Shown: positions 35,378 through 47,720 of the stretch, piece after piece
Layout of the letters: each line of letters opens with the position of its first letter
Position numbering within the stretch: the first letter of the stretch is position 1
Assembly (NCBI RefSeq): GCF_005239225.2
Contig: NC_133298.1
Location: 124,001-188,000 of the forward strand
Length of the DNA stretch: 64,000 nucleotides
Direction: 5' to 3'
From: Populus alba
Taxonomy: Eukaryota; Streptophyta; Magnoliopsida; Malpighiales; Salicaceae
The notes under the pieces: model-generated
What the model saw: only the letters and a program-made list of their open reading frames with translations
Told to the model about the DNA's origin: nothing
Databases searched by the model: none
Made by a program: the position numbers and the translations under genes

Positions 35378-38300
35378 TGGCGCATGGAAGTCCGAATGCC
35401 ACGAAACTCACCGAGTCAAAGCGTTTCGCCGTTTGCGGAAGAAAGTATGATGTAGAACAAGTAGCAGAAGCATACATGCTCAAGAGGGATCACCCGAAAT
35501 TCAAAAGCAACTGAATTTCGGCAATCGGCGCATGGAAGTCAGAATGCCACAAAACTCACCGAGTCAAAGCCTTTCGCCATTTGCGGACGAAAGTCCGATG
35601 GAGAACAAGTAGCAGAAGCATACATGCTCAAGAAGGATCACCCGAAATTCAAAGGCAACTGAATTTCGGCAACCGATGCATGGGAGTCGGAAGGCCGCGA
35701 AACTCACCGAGTCAAAGCGTTTCGCCGTTTGCGGAAGAAAGTCCGATGGAGAACAAGTAGCAGAAGCATACATGCTCAAGAGGGATCACCCGAAATTCAA
35801 AGGCAACTGAATTTCGGCAACCGGCGCATGGAAGTCCGAATGCCACGAAACTCACCGAGTCAAAGCGTTTCGCCGTTCGCGGAAGAAAGTCCGATGGAGA
35901 ACAAGTAGCCGAAGCATACATGCTCAAGAGGCATCACCTGCAATTCAAAGGCAACTGAATTTCGGCAACCGGGGCATCGAAGACGGTATGCCGCGAAACT
36001 CACCGAGTCAAAGCGTTTCGCCGTTTGCGGAAGAAAGTCCGATGTAGAAGAAGTAGCAGAAGCATACATGCTCAAGAGGGATCAACCGAAATTCAAAAGC
36101 AACTGAATTTAGGCAACTGGCGCATGGAAGTCTGAATGCCATGAAACTCAACGAGTCAAAGCATTTCGCCGTTTGCAGAAGAAAGTCTGATGGAGAACAA
36201 GTAGCAGAAGCATACATGCTCAAGAGGGATCAACCGAAATTCAAAGGCAACTGAATTTCGGCAACCGGGTCATGGAAGTCGGAATGCCGCGAAACTCACC
36301 GAGTCAAAGTGTTTCGCCATTTGCGGATGAAAGTCCGATGTAGAACAAGTAGCAGAAGCGTACATGCTCAAGAGGGATCACCCGAAATTCAAAGGCAACT
36401 GAATTTCGGCAACCGGGGCATGGAAGTTGGAATTCCGCGAAACTCACCGAGTCAAAGCGTTTCGCCGTTTGCGGAAGAAAGTCCGATGTAGAACACGTAG
36501 CAGAAGCATACTTGCTCAAAAGGGATCACCCGAAATTCAAAAGCAACTGAATTTCGGCAACTGGCGCTTGGAAGTCTGAATGCCACGAAACTCAACGAGT
36601 CAAAGCATTTCGCCGTTTGCGGAAGAAAGTCTGATGGAGAACAAGTAGCAGAAGCATACATGCTCAAGAGGGATCACCCGAAATTCAAAGGCAACTGAAT
36701 TTCGTCAACCGGGTCATGGAAGTCGGAATGCCGCCAAACTCACCGAGTCAAAGTGTTTCGCCATTTGCGGATGAAAGTCCGATGTAGAACAAGTAGCAGA
36801 AGCATACATGCTCAAGAGGGATCACCCGAAATTCAAAGGCAACTGAATTTTGGCAACCGGGTCATGGAAGTTGGAATTCCGCGAAACTCACCGAGTCAAA
36901 GCGTTTCGCCGTTTGCGGAAGAAAGTCCGATGTAGAACCCGTAGCAGAAGCATACATGCTTAAGAGGGATCACCTGAAATTCAAAGGCAACTGAATTTCG
37001 GGAACCGGCGCATGGAAGTCCGAATGCCACGAAACTCACCGAGTCAAAGCGTTTCGCCGTTTGCGGAAGAAAGTATGATGTAGAACAAGTAGCAGAAGCA
37101 TACATGCTCAAGAGGGATCACCCGAATTTCAAAAGCAACTGAATTTCGGCAATCGGCGCATGGAAGTCAGAATGCCACAAAACTCACCGAGTCAAAGCGT
37201 TTCGCCGTTTGCGGAAGAAAGTCCGAAGGAGAACAAGTAGCAGAAGCATACATGCTCAAGAGGGATCACCCGAAATTCAAAGGCAACTGAATTTCGGCAA
37301 CTGGCGCATGGAAGTCTAAATGCAACGAAACTCAACGAGTCAAAGCATTTCGCCGTTTGCGGAAGAAAGTCTGATGGAGAGCAAGTAGCAGAAGCATACA
37401 TGCTCAAGAGGGATCACCTGAAATTCAAAGGCAACTGAATTTCGGCAACCGTGGCATCGAAGCCGGATTGCCGCGAAACTCACCGAGTCAAAGCGTTTCA
37501 CCGTTTGCGGATGAATGTCCAATTTAGAACAGGTAGCAGAAGCATACATGCTGAAGAGGGGTCACCCGAAATTCAAAGGCAACTGAATTTCAGCAACCGG
37601 GTAATGGAAGTCGGAATGCCGCGAAACTCACCGAGTCAAAGTGTTTCGCCGTTTGCGGATGAAAGTCCGATGCAGAACAAGTAGCAGAACCATACATGCT
37701 CAAGACGGATCACCCGAAATACAAAGGCAACTGAATTTCGGCAACCGGGGCATGGAAGTCGGAATTCCGCGAAACTCACCGAGTCAAAGTGTTTCGCCGT
37801 TTGCGGACGAAAGTCCGATGTAGAACAAGTAGCAGAAGCATACATGCTCAAGAGGGATCACCCGAAATTCAAAGGCAAGTTAATTTCGGCAACCGGTGCA
37901 TGGAAGTCCGAATGCCACGAAACTCACCGAGTCAAAGCGTTTCGCCGTTTTGCGGAAGAAAGTCCGATGGAGAACAAGTAGCAGAAGCATACATGCTAAG
38001 AGGGATCACCTGAAATTCAAAGGCAACTGAATTTCGGCAACCGTGGCATCGAAGTCGGATTGCCGCGAAACTCACCGAGTCAAAGCGTTTCACCGTTTGC
38101 GGATGAAAGTCCGATGTATAACAGGTAGCAGAAGCATACATGCTCAAGAGGGATCACCCGAAATTCAAAGGCAACTGAATTTCGGCAACCGGCGCATGGA
38201 AGTCAGAATGCCACGAAACTCACCGAGTCAAAGCCTTTCGCCGTTTGCGGAAGAAAGTCCGATGGAGAACAAGTAGCAGAAGCATACATGCTCAAGAGGG

Positions 38301-39945
38301 ATCACCCGAAATTCAAAGGCAACTGAATTTCGGCAACCGGGTCATGAAAGTCGGAATGCCGCGAAACTCACCGAGTCAAAGTGTTTCGCCATTAGCGGAT
38401 GAAAGTCCAATGGAGAACAAGTAGCAGAAGCATACATGCTCAAGAGGGATCACCCGAAATTCAAAGGCAACTGAATTTCGGCAACCGGGGCATGGAAGTT
38501 GGAATTCCGCGAAACTCACCGAGTCAAAGCGTTTCGCCGTTTGTGGAAGAAAGTCCGATGTAGAACACGTAGCAGAAGCATACATGCTCAAGAGGGATCA
38601 CCCGAAATTCAAAAGCAACTGAATTTCGGCAACTGGCGCATGGAAGTCTGAATGCCACGAAACTCAACGAGTCAAAGCATTTCGCCGTTTGCGGAAGAAA
38701 GTCTGATGGAGAACAAGTAGCAGAAGCATACATGCTCAAGAGGGATCACCCGAAATTCAAAGGCAACTGAATTTCGGCAACCGGGTCATGGAAGTCGGAA
38801 TGCCGCCAAACTCACCGAGTCAAAGTGTTTCGCCATTTGCGGATGAAAGTCCGATGTAGAACAAGTAGCAGAAGCATACATGCTCAAGAGGGCTCACCCG
38901 AAATTCAAAGGCAACTGAATTTCGGCAACCGGGTCACGGAAGTCGGAATGCCGCGAAACTCACCGAGTCAAAGTGTTTCGCCGTTTGCGGAAGAAAGTCC
39001 GATGTAGAACACGTAGCAGAAGCATACATGCTCAAGAGGGATCACCCGAAATTCAAAAGCAACTGAATTTCGGCAACTAGCGCATGGAAGTCTGAATGCC
39101 ACGAAACTCAACGAGTCAAAGCGTTTCGCCGTTTTCGGAAGAAAGTATGATGTAGAACAAGTAGCAGAAGCATACATGCTCAAGAGGGATCACCCGAAAT
39201 TCAAAGGCAACTGAATTTCGGCAACCGGGTCATGGAAGTCGGAATGCCGCGAAACTCACCGAGTCAAAGTGTTTCGCCATTTGCGGATGAAAGTCCGATG
39301 TAGAACAAGTAGCAAAAGCATACATGCTCAAGAGGGATCACCCGAAATTTAAAGGCAACTGAATTTCGGCAACCGGGGCATGGAAGTTGGAATTCCGTGA
39401 AACTCACCGAGTCAAAGCGTTTCGCCGTTTGTGGAAGAAAGTCCGATGTAGAACACGTAGCAGAAGCATACATGCTTATGAGGGATCACCCGAAATTCAA
39501 AGGCAACTGAATTTCGGGAACCGGCGCATGGAAGTCCGAATGCCACGAAACTCACCGAGTCAAAGCGTTTCGCCGTTTGCGGAAGAAAGTATGATGTAGA
39601 ACAAGTAGCAGAAGCATACATGCTCAAGAGGGATCACCCGAAATTCAAAAGCAACTGAATTTCGGCAATCGGCGCATGGAAGTCAGAATGCCACAAAACT
39701 CACCGAGTCAAAGCCTTTCGCCATTTGCTGACGAAAGTCCGATGGAGAACAAGTAGCAGAAGCATACATGCTGAAGAGGGATCACCCGAAATTCAAAGGC
39801 AACTGAATTTCGGCAACCGATGCATAGGAGTCGGAAGGCCGCGAAACTCACCGAGTCAAAGCCTTTCGCCGTTTGTGGAAGAAAGTCCGATGGAGAACAA
39901 GTAGCAGAAGCATACATGCTCAAGAGGGATCACCCGAAATTCAAA
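35378..39945. repeat. Large duplicated satellite block, copy 2
   Basis: Partner of the block at 30045-34618, same direction. It is almost identical to copy 1 except for at least two mosaic patches (about 38,183-38,267 and 39,277-39,465) where different monomer variants are present. The offset corresponds to 36 monomers, so the event was an in-register unequal exchange or a segmental duplication. Confidence 0.88.
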
Positions 39946-41013
39946 GGCAACTGAATTTCGGCAACCGGGGCATGGAACACGGAATGCCGCGAAACTCACC
40001 GAGTCAAGGCGTTTCGCCGTTTGTGGAAGAAAGTCCGATGGAGAACATGTAGCCGAAGCATGCATGCTCAAGAGGGATCACCTACAATTCAAAGGCAACT
40101 GAATTTCGGCAACCGGGGCATCGAAGTCGGTATGCCGCGAAACTCACCGAGTCAAAGCGTTTCGCCGTTTGCGAAAGAAAGTCCGATGTAGAACAAGTAG
40201 CAGAAGCATACATGCTCAAGAGGGATCACCTGAAATTCAAAAGCAACTGAATTTCGGCAACTGGCGCATGGAAGTCTAAATGCCATGAAACTCAACGAGT
40301 CAAAGCATTTCGCCGTTTGCGGAAGAAAGTCTGATGGAGAACAAGTAGCAGAAGAATACATGCTCAAGAGGGATCACCTGAAATTCAAAGGCAACTGAAT
40401 TTCGGCAACCGTGGAATCAAAGCCGGATTGCCGCGAAACTCACCGAGTCATAGCGTTTCACCGTTTGCGGATGAATGTCCGATGTAGAACAGGTAGCAGA
40501 AGCATACATGCTGAAGAGGGATCACCCGAAATTCAAAGGCAACTGAATTTTGGCAACCGGGTCATGGAAGTCGGAATGCCGCGAAACTCACCGAGTCAAA
40601 GTGTTTCACCGTTTGCGGATGAAAGTCCGATGTAGAACAAGTAGCAGAAGCATACATGCTCAAGACGGATCACCCGAAATTCAAAGGCAACTGAATTTCG
40701 GCAACCGTGGCATCGAAGCCGGATTGCCGCGAAACTCACCGAGTCAAAGCGTTTCGCCTGTTTGCGGAATGAAATGTCTGATGTAGAACAAGTAGCAGAA
40801 GCATACATGCTGAAGAGGGATCACCCGAAATTCAAAGGCAACTGAATTTCGGCAACCGGGGCATGGAAGTCGGAATGCCGCGAAACTCACCGAGTCAAAG
40901 TGTTTCGCCATTTGCGGAAGAATGTCCGATGTAGAACAAGTAGCAGAAGCATACATGCTCAAGAGGGATCACCCGAAATTCAAAGGCAACTGAATTTCGG
41001 CAACCGGGGCATG
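39750..41013. repeat. Ten-monomer higher-order repeat, copy 1
   Basis: The variant series (GATGCATAGGAGTCGG, then GGTATGCCGCG, then GTGGAATCAAAGCC, then TTTTGGCAACCGGGTC) recurs 1,480-1,483 bp later at 41233-42497. The copies are similar but not identical: for example GCATGCATGC near 40,059 is GCATACATGC in the partner. Confidence 0.8.
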
Positions 41014-41232
41014 GAAGTTGGAATTCCGCGAAACTCACCGAGTCAAAGCGTTTCGCCGTTTGCGGATGAAAGTCCGATGTATAACAGGTAGCAGAAGCAT
41101 ACATGCTCAAGAGGGATCACCCGAAATTCAAAGGCAACTGAATTTCGACAACCGGGGCATCGAAGTCGGAATGCCTCGAAACTCACCGAGTCAAAGCGTT
41201 TCGCCGTTTGCGGAAGAAAGTGTGATGTAGAA

Positions 41233-42497
41233 CAAGTAGCAGAAGCATACATGCTGAAGAGGGATCACCCGAAATTCAAAGGCAACTGAATTTCGGCAAC
41301 CGATGCATAGGAGTCGGAAGGCCGCGAAACTCACCGAGTCAAAGCCTTTCGCCGTTTGTGGAAGAAAGTCCGATGGCGAACAAGTAGCAGAAGCATACAT
41401 GCTCAAGAGGGATCACCCGAAATTCAAAGGCAACTGAATTTCGGCAACCGGGGCATGGAACTCGGAATGCCGCGAAACTCACCGAGTCAAAGCGTTTCGC
41501 CGTTTGTGGAAGAAAGTCCGATGGAGAACAAGTAGCAGAAGCATACATGCTCAAGAGGGATCACCTGCAATTCAAAGGCAACTGAATTTCGGCAACCGGG
41601 GCATCGAAGTCGGTATGCCGCGAAACTCACCGAGTCAAAGCGTTTCGCCGTTTGCGGAAGAAAGTCCGATGTAGAACAAGTAGCAGAAGCATACATGCTC
41701 AAGAGGGATCACCTGAAATTCAAAAGCAACTGAATTTCGGCAACGGGCGCATGGAAGTCGGAATGCCATGAAACTCAACGAGTTAAAGCATTTCGCCGTT
41801 TGCGGAAGAAAGTCTGATGGAGAACAAGTAGCAGAAGAATACATGCTCAAGAGGGTTCACCTGAAATTCAAAGGCAACTGAATTTCGGCAACCGTGGAAT
41901 CAAAGCCGGATTGCCGCGAAACTCACCGAGTCATAGCGTTTCACCGTTTGCGGATGAATGTCCGATGTAGAACAGGTAGCAGAAGCATACATGCTGAAGA
42001 GGGATCACCCGAAATTCAAAGGCAACTGAATTTTGGCAACCGGGTCATGGAAGTCGGAATGCCGCGAAACTCACCGAGTCAAAGTGTTTCACCGTTTGCG
42101 GATGAAAGTCCGATGTAGAACAAGTAGCAGAAGCATACATGCTCAAGACGGATCACCCGAAATTCAAAGGCAACTGAATTTCGGCAACCGTGGCATCGAA
42201 GCCGGATTGCCGCGAAACTCACCGAGTCAAAGCGTTTCACTGTTTGCGGATGAATGTCCGATGTAGAACAGGTAGCAGAAGCATACATGCTGAAGAGGGA
42301 TCACCCGAAATTCAAAGGCAACTGAATTTCGGCAACCGGGTCATGGAAGTCGGAATGCCGCGAAACTCACCCAGTCAAAGTGTTTCGCCATTTGCGGAAG
42401 AATGTCCGATGTAGAACAAGTAGCAGAAGCATACATGCTCAAGAGGGATCACCCGAAATTCAAAGGCAACTGAATTTCGGCAACCGGGGCATGGAAG
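41233..42497. repeat. Ten-monomer higher-order repeat, copy 2
   Basis: Tandem partner of 39750-41013, with the same order of monomer variants. The 220 bp between the two similar stretches holds one to two monomers that do not match, so the repeat unit was probably ten full monomers with one later replaced. Confidence 0.8.
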
Positions 42498-45400
42498 TCG
42501 GAATGCCGCGAAACTCACCGAGTCAAGGCGTTTCGCCGTTTGTGGAAGAAAGTCCGATGGATAACAAGTAGCCGAAGCATACATGCTCAAGAAGGATCAC
42601 CTACAATTCAAAGGCAACTGAATCTCGGCAACCGTGGCATCGAAGTCGGTATGCCGCGAAACTCACCGAGTCAAAGCGTTTCGCCGTTTGCGGAAGAAAG
42701 TCCGATGTAGAACAAGTAGCAGAAGCATACATGCTCAAGAGGGATCACCCGAAATTCAAAAGCAACTGAAATTCAGCAACTGGCGCATGCAAGTCTAAAT
42801 GCCACGAAACTCAACGAGTCAAAGCATTTCGCCGTTTGCGGAAGAAAATCTGATGGAGAACAAGTAGCAGAAGCATACATCCTCAAGAGGGATCACCTGA
42901 AATTCAAAGGAAACTGAATTTCGGCAACCGGGTCATGGAAGTCGGAATGCCGCGTAACTCACCGAGTCAAAGTGTTTCGCCTTTTGCGGATGAAAGTCCG
43001 ATGTTGAACAAGTAGCAGAAGCATACATGCTCAAGACGGATCACCCGAAATTCAAAGGCAACTGAATTTCGGCAACCGTGGCATCGAAGCCGGATTGTCG
43101 CGAAACTCACCGAGTCAAAGCGTTTCACCGTTTACGGATGAATGTCCGATGTAGAACAGGTAGCAGAAGCATACATGCTGTAGAGGGATCACCCGAAATT
43201 CAAAGGCAACTGAATTTCGGCAACCGGGTCATGGAAGTCGGAATGCCGCGAAACTCACCGAGTCAAAGCGTTTCGCCGTTTGCGGATGAAAGTCCGATGT
43301 CGAACAAGTAGCAGAAGCATACATGCTCCAGAGGGATCACCCGAAATTCAAAGGCAAATGAATTTCGGCAACCGGGGCATGGAAGTTGGAATTCCGCGAA
43401 ACTCACCGAGTCAAAGCGTTTCGCCGTTTGCAGAAGAAAGTCCGATGTAGAACACGTAGCAGAAGCATACATGCTCAAGAGGGATCACCCGAAATTCAAA
43501 GGCAACTGAATTTCGGCAACCGGCGCATCGAAGTCGGAATGCCGCGAAACTCACCGAGTCAAAGCGTTTCGCCGTTTGCGGAAGAAAGTTTGAAGTAGAA
43601 CATGTAGCAGAAGCATACATGTTGAAGAGGGATCACCCGAAATTCAAAGGCAACTGAATTTCGGCAACTGGGGCACGGAAGTCGGAATGCCGCGAAACTC
43701 CTCGAGTCAAAGCGTTTCGCCGTTTGCGGAAGAAATTCCGATGGAGAACAAGTAGCAGAAGCATACATCCTCAAGAGGGATCACCTCGAAATTCAAAGGC
43801 AAGTGAATTTCGGCAACCGGGGCATCGAAGTCCGAAAGCCGCGAAACTCACCGCGTCAAAGCGTTTCGCCGTTTGCGGAAGAAAGTCTGATGGAGAACAA
43901 GTAGCAGAAGCATACATGCCCAAGAGGGATCACCCGAAATTCAAAGGCAACTGAATTTCGGCAACCGGGGCATCGAAGTCGGAATGCCGCGAAACTCACC
44001 GAGTCAAAGCGTTTCGCCGTTTGCGGAAGAAAGTTTGAAGTAGAACATGTAGCAGAAGCATACATGTTGAAGAGGGATCACCCGAAATTCAAAGGCAACT
44101 GAATTTCGGCAACTGGGGCACGGAAGTCGGAATGCCGCGAAACTCCTCGAGTCAACGCGTTTCGCCGTTTGCGGAAGAAAGTATGATGTAGAAGAAGTAG
44201 CAGAAGCATACATGCTCAAGAGGGATCACCCGAAATTCAAAGGCAACTGAATTTCGGCAACCTGGCATCGAAGTCGGAATGCCGCGACACTCACCGGAGT
44301 CAACGCGTTTCGCCGTTTGCGGAAGAAAGTATGATGTAGAACAAGTAGCAGAAGCATACATGCTCAAGAGGGATCACCCGAAATGCAAAGGCAACTGAAT
44401 TTCGGCAACCGGGGCATCGAAGTCGGAATGCCGCGAAACTCACCGAGTCAAAGCGTTTCCCGTTTGCGGAAGAAAGTATGATGTAGAACAAGTAGCAGAA
44501 GCATACATGCTGAAGAGGGATCACCCGAAATTCAAAGGCAACTGAATTTCTGCAACCGGGGCATCGAAGTCGAAATGTCGCGAAACTCACCGAGTCAAAG
44601 CGTTTCCCTGTTTGCTGAAGAAAGTATGATGTAGAACAAGTAGAAGAAGCATACTTGCTAAAGAGGGATCACACGAAATTCAATGGGAACTCAATTTCGG
44701 CAACCTGGACATCGAAGTCGGAATGCCGCGACACTCACCGAGTCAACGCGTTTCGCCGTTTGCGGAAGAAAGGATGATGTAGAGCCAATAGCAGAAGCAT
44801 ACATGCTCAAGAGGGATCACCCGAAATTCAAAGGAAACTGAATTTCAGCAACCGGGGCATGGAAGTCGGAATGCCACGAAACTCACCGAGTCAAAGCGTT
44901 TCGCCGTTTGCGGAAGAAAGTATGATGTAGAACAAGTAGCAGAACCATACATGCTCAAGAGGGATCACCCGAAATTCAAAGGCAACTAAATTTCGGCAAC
45001 CAGGGCATGGAAGTCGGAATTCCGCGAAACTCACCGAGTCAAAGCGTTTCACCGTTTGCAGAAGAAAGTCCGATGTAGAACAAGTAGCAGAAGCATACAT
45101 GCTCAAGAGGGATCACCCAAAATTCAAAGGCAACTGAATTTCCACAACCGGCGCATGGAAGTCCGAATGCCACGAAACTCACCGAGTCAAAGCGTTTCGC
45201 CGTTTGCGGAAGAAAGTCCGAAGGAGAACAAGTAGCAGAAGCATACATGCTCAAGAGGGATCACCCGAAATTTAAAGGCAACTGAATTTCTGCAACCGGG
45301 GCATCGAAGTCGGAATGTCGCGAAACTCACCGAGTCAAAGCGTTTCCCCGTTTGCTGAAGAAAGTATGATGTAGAACAAGTAGCAGAAGCATACATGCTC

Positions 45401-47636
45401 AAGAGGGATTACCCCAAATTCAAAGGCAACTGAATTTCGGCAACCGGGGCATCCAAGTCGGAATGCCGCGAAACTCACCTAGTCAAAGCATTTCGGCGTT
45501 TGCGGAAGAAAGTTTGATGTAGAACAAGTAGCAGTAGCATACATGCTGAAGAGGGATCACCCGAAATTCAAAGGAAACTGAATTTCGGCAACAGGGGCAT
45601 CGAAGTAGGAATGCCGCGGAACTCACCGAGTCAAAGCGTTTCCCCGTTTGCGGAAGAAAGTATGATGTAGAACAAGTAGCAGAAGCATACATGCTCAAGA
45701 GGGATCACCTCAAATTCAAAGGCAACTAAATTTCGGAAACTGGGGCATCGAAGTCGGAATGCCGCAACACTCGCCGAGTCACAGCGTTTCGCCGTTTGCG
45801 GAAGAAAGTATGATTTAGAACCAGTAGTAGAAGCATACATGCTCTAGAGGGATCACCCGAAATTCAAAGGCAACTGAATTTCGGCAACCGGGGCATCGAA
45901 GTCGGACAGCCGCGAAACTCACCGATTCAAAGCGTTTCGTCATTTGCGGAAGAAAGTATGATGTAGAACAAGTAGCAGAAGCATACATGCTCAAGAGGGA
46001 TCACCCGAAATTCAAAGGCAACTGAATTTCGGCAACCGGGGCATGGAAGTCGGAATGCCGCGAAACTCACCGAGTCAAAGCGTTTCGCCGTTTGCGGAAG
46101 AAAGTCCGATGATGTAGAACAAGTAGCAGAAGCATACATGCTCAAGAGGGATCACCCGAAATTCAAAGGCAACTGAATTTCGGCAACCGGGGCATCGAAG
46201 TCGGAATGCCGCGAAACTCACCGAGTCAAAGCGTTTCGCCGTTTGCGGAAGAAAGTCCGATGTAGAACAAGTAGCAGAAGCATACATGCTCAAGAGGATC
46301 ACCCGAAATTCAAAGGCAACTGAATTTCGGCAACCGTGGCATCGAAGTCGGAATGCCGCGAAACTCACCGAGTCAAAGCGTTTCGCCGTTTGCGGAAGAA
46401 AGTATGATGTAGAACAAGTAGCAGAAGCATACATGCTCAAGAGGGATCACCCGAAATTCAAAGGCAACTGAATTTCGGCAACCGGGCATGGAAGTCGAAT
46501 GCCGCGAAACTCACCGAGTCAAAGCGTTTCGCCGTTTGCGGAAGAAAGTCGATGGAGAACAAGTAGCAGAAGCATACATGCTCAAGAGGGATCACCCGAA
46601 ATTCAAAGGCAACTGAATTTCGGCAACCGGGGCATGGAAGTCGGATTGCCGCGAAACTCACCGAGTCAAAGCGTTTCGCCGTTTGCGGAAGAAAGTCCGA
46701 TGTAGAACAAGTAGCAGAAGCATACATGCTCAAGAGGGATCACCCGAAATTCAAAGGCAACTGAATTTCGGCAACCGGGGCATCGAAGTCGGAATGCCGC
46801 GAAACTCACCGAGTCAAAGCGTTTCGCCGTTTGCGGAAGAAAGTTTCCGATGTAGAACAAGTAGCAGAAGCATACATGCTCAAGAGGGATCACCCGAAAT
46901 TCAAAGGCAACTGAATTTCGGCAACCGGGGCATCGAAGTCGGAATGCCGCGAAACTCACCGAGTCAAAGCGTTTCGCCGTTTGCGGAAGAAAGTCTGATG
47001 GAGAACAAGTAGCAGAAGCATACATGCTCAAGAGGGATCACCCGAAATTCAAAGGCAACTGAATTTCGGCAACCGGGGCATCGAAGTCGGAATTGCCGCG
47101 AAACTCACCGAGTCAAAGCGTTTCGCCGTTTGCGGAAGAAAGTTGATGTAGAACAAGTAGCAGAAGCATACATGCTCAAGAGGGATCACCCGAAATTCAA
47201 AGGCAACTGAATTTCGGCAACCGGGGCATCGAAGTCGGAATGCCGCGAAACTCACCGAGTCAAAGCGTTTCGCCGTTTGCGGAAGAAAGTCCGATGATGT
47301 AGAACAAGTAGCAGAAGCATACATGCTCAAGAGGGATCACCCGAAATTCAAAGGCAACTGAATTTCGGCAACCGGGGCATCGAAGTCGGAATGCCGCGAA
47401 ACTCACCGAGTCAAAGCGTTTCGCCGTTTGCGGAAGAAAGTATGATGTAGAACAAGTAGCAGAAGCATACATGCTCAAGAGGGATCACCCGAAATTCAAA
47501 GGCAACTGAATTTCGGCAACCGGGGCATCGAAGTCGGAATGCCGCGAAACTCACCGAGTCAAAGCGTTTCGCCGTTTGCGGAAGAAAGTCCGATGGAGAA
47601 CAAGTAGCAGAAGCATACATGCTCAAGAGGGATCAC

Positions 47637-47664
47637 CCGAAATTCAAAGGCAACTGAATTTCGG
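47637..47664. other. Inverted repeat 1 of a typical monomer
   Basis: CCGAAATTC, 10-bp spacer, GAATTTCGG: perfect 9-bp arms. It is given for one monomer as an example and recurs in nearly every monomer of blocks B and D. An 8-bp core (CCGAAATT...AATTTCGG) is also kept in most of A and F. Some subfamily C monomers break it (CACCTACAATTC, CACCTGAAATTC). Confidence 0.9.
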
Positions 47665-47691
47665 CAACCGGGGCATCGAAGTCGGAATGCC

Positions 47692-47720
47692 GCGAAACTC
47701 ACCGAGTCAAAGCGTTTCGC
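47692..47720. other. Inverted repeat 2 of a typical monomer
   Basis: GCGAAAC, 15-bp spacer, GTTTCGC: perfect 7-bp arms. Inside it lies a small nested dyad, ACTC-ACC-GAGT. This is an example from one monomer; the pattern recurs through the array and is lost where GTTTCACC or CACGAAAC variants occur. Confidence 0.88.

Larger units (their letters stand above)
23959..43500. repeat. 148-bp satellite array, subfamily C, second part
   Basis: Noisy to about 26,800, then very regular: monomer landmarks are spaced at 148 bp from about 27 to 43 kb with few indels. Monomers differ by substitutions, and specific combinations recur at long distances, which reveals higher-order structure (about 3.11 kb, 5.33 kb and 1.48 kb offsets). 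Variant words include CACCTACAATTC, GGCAAGTTAATTTCGG, GGCGCATGGAAGTCCGAATGCC and GGAAGGCCGCG. No gene is visible. Confidence 0.94.
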
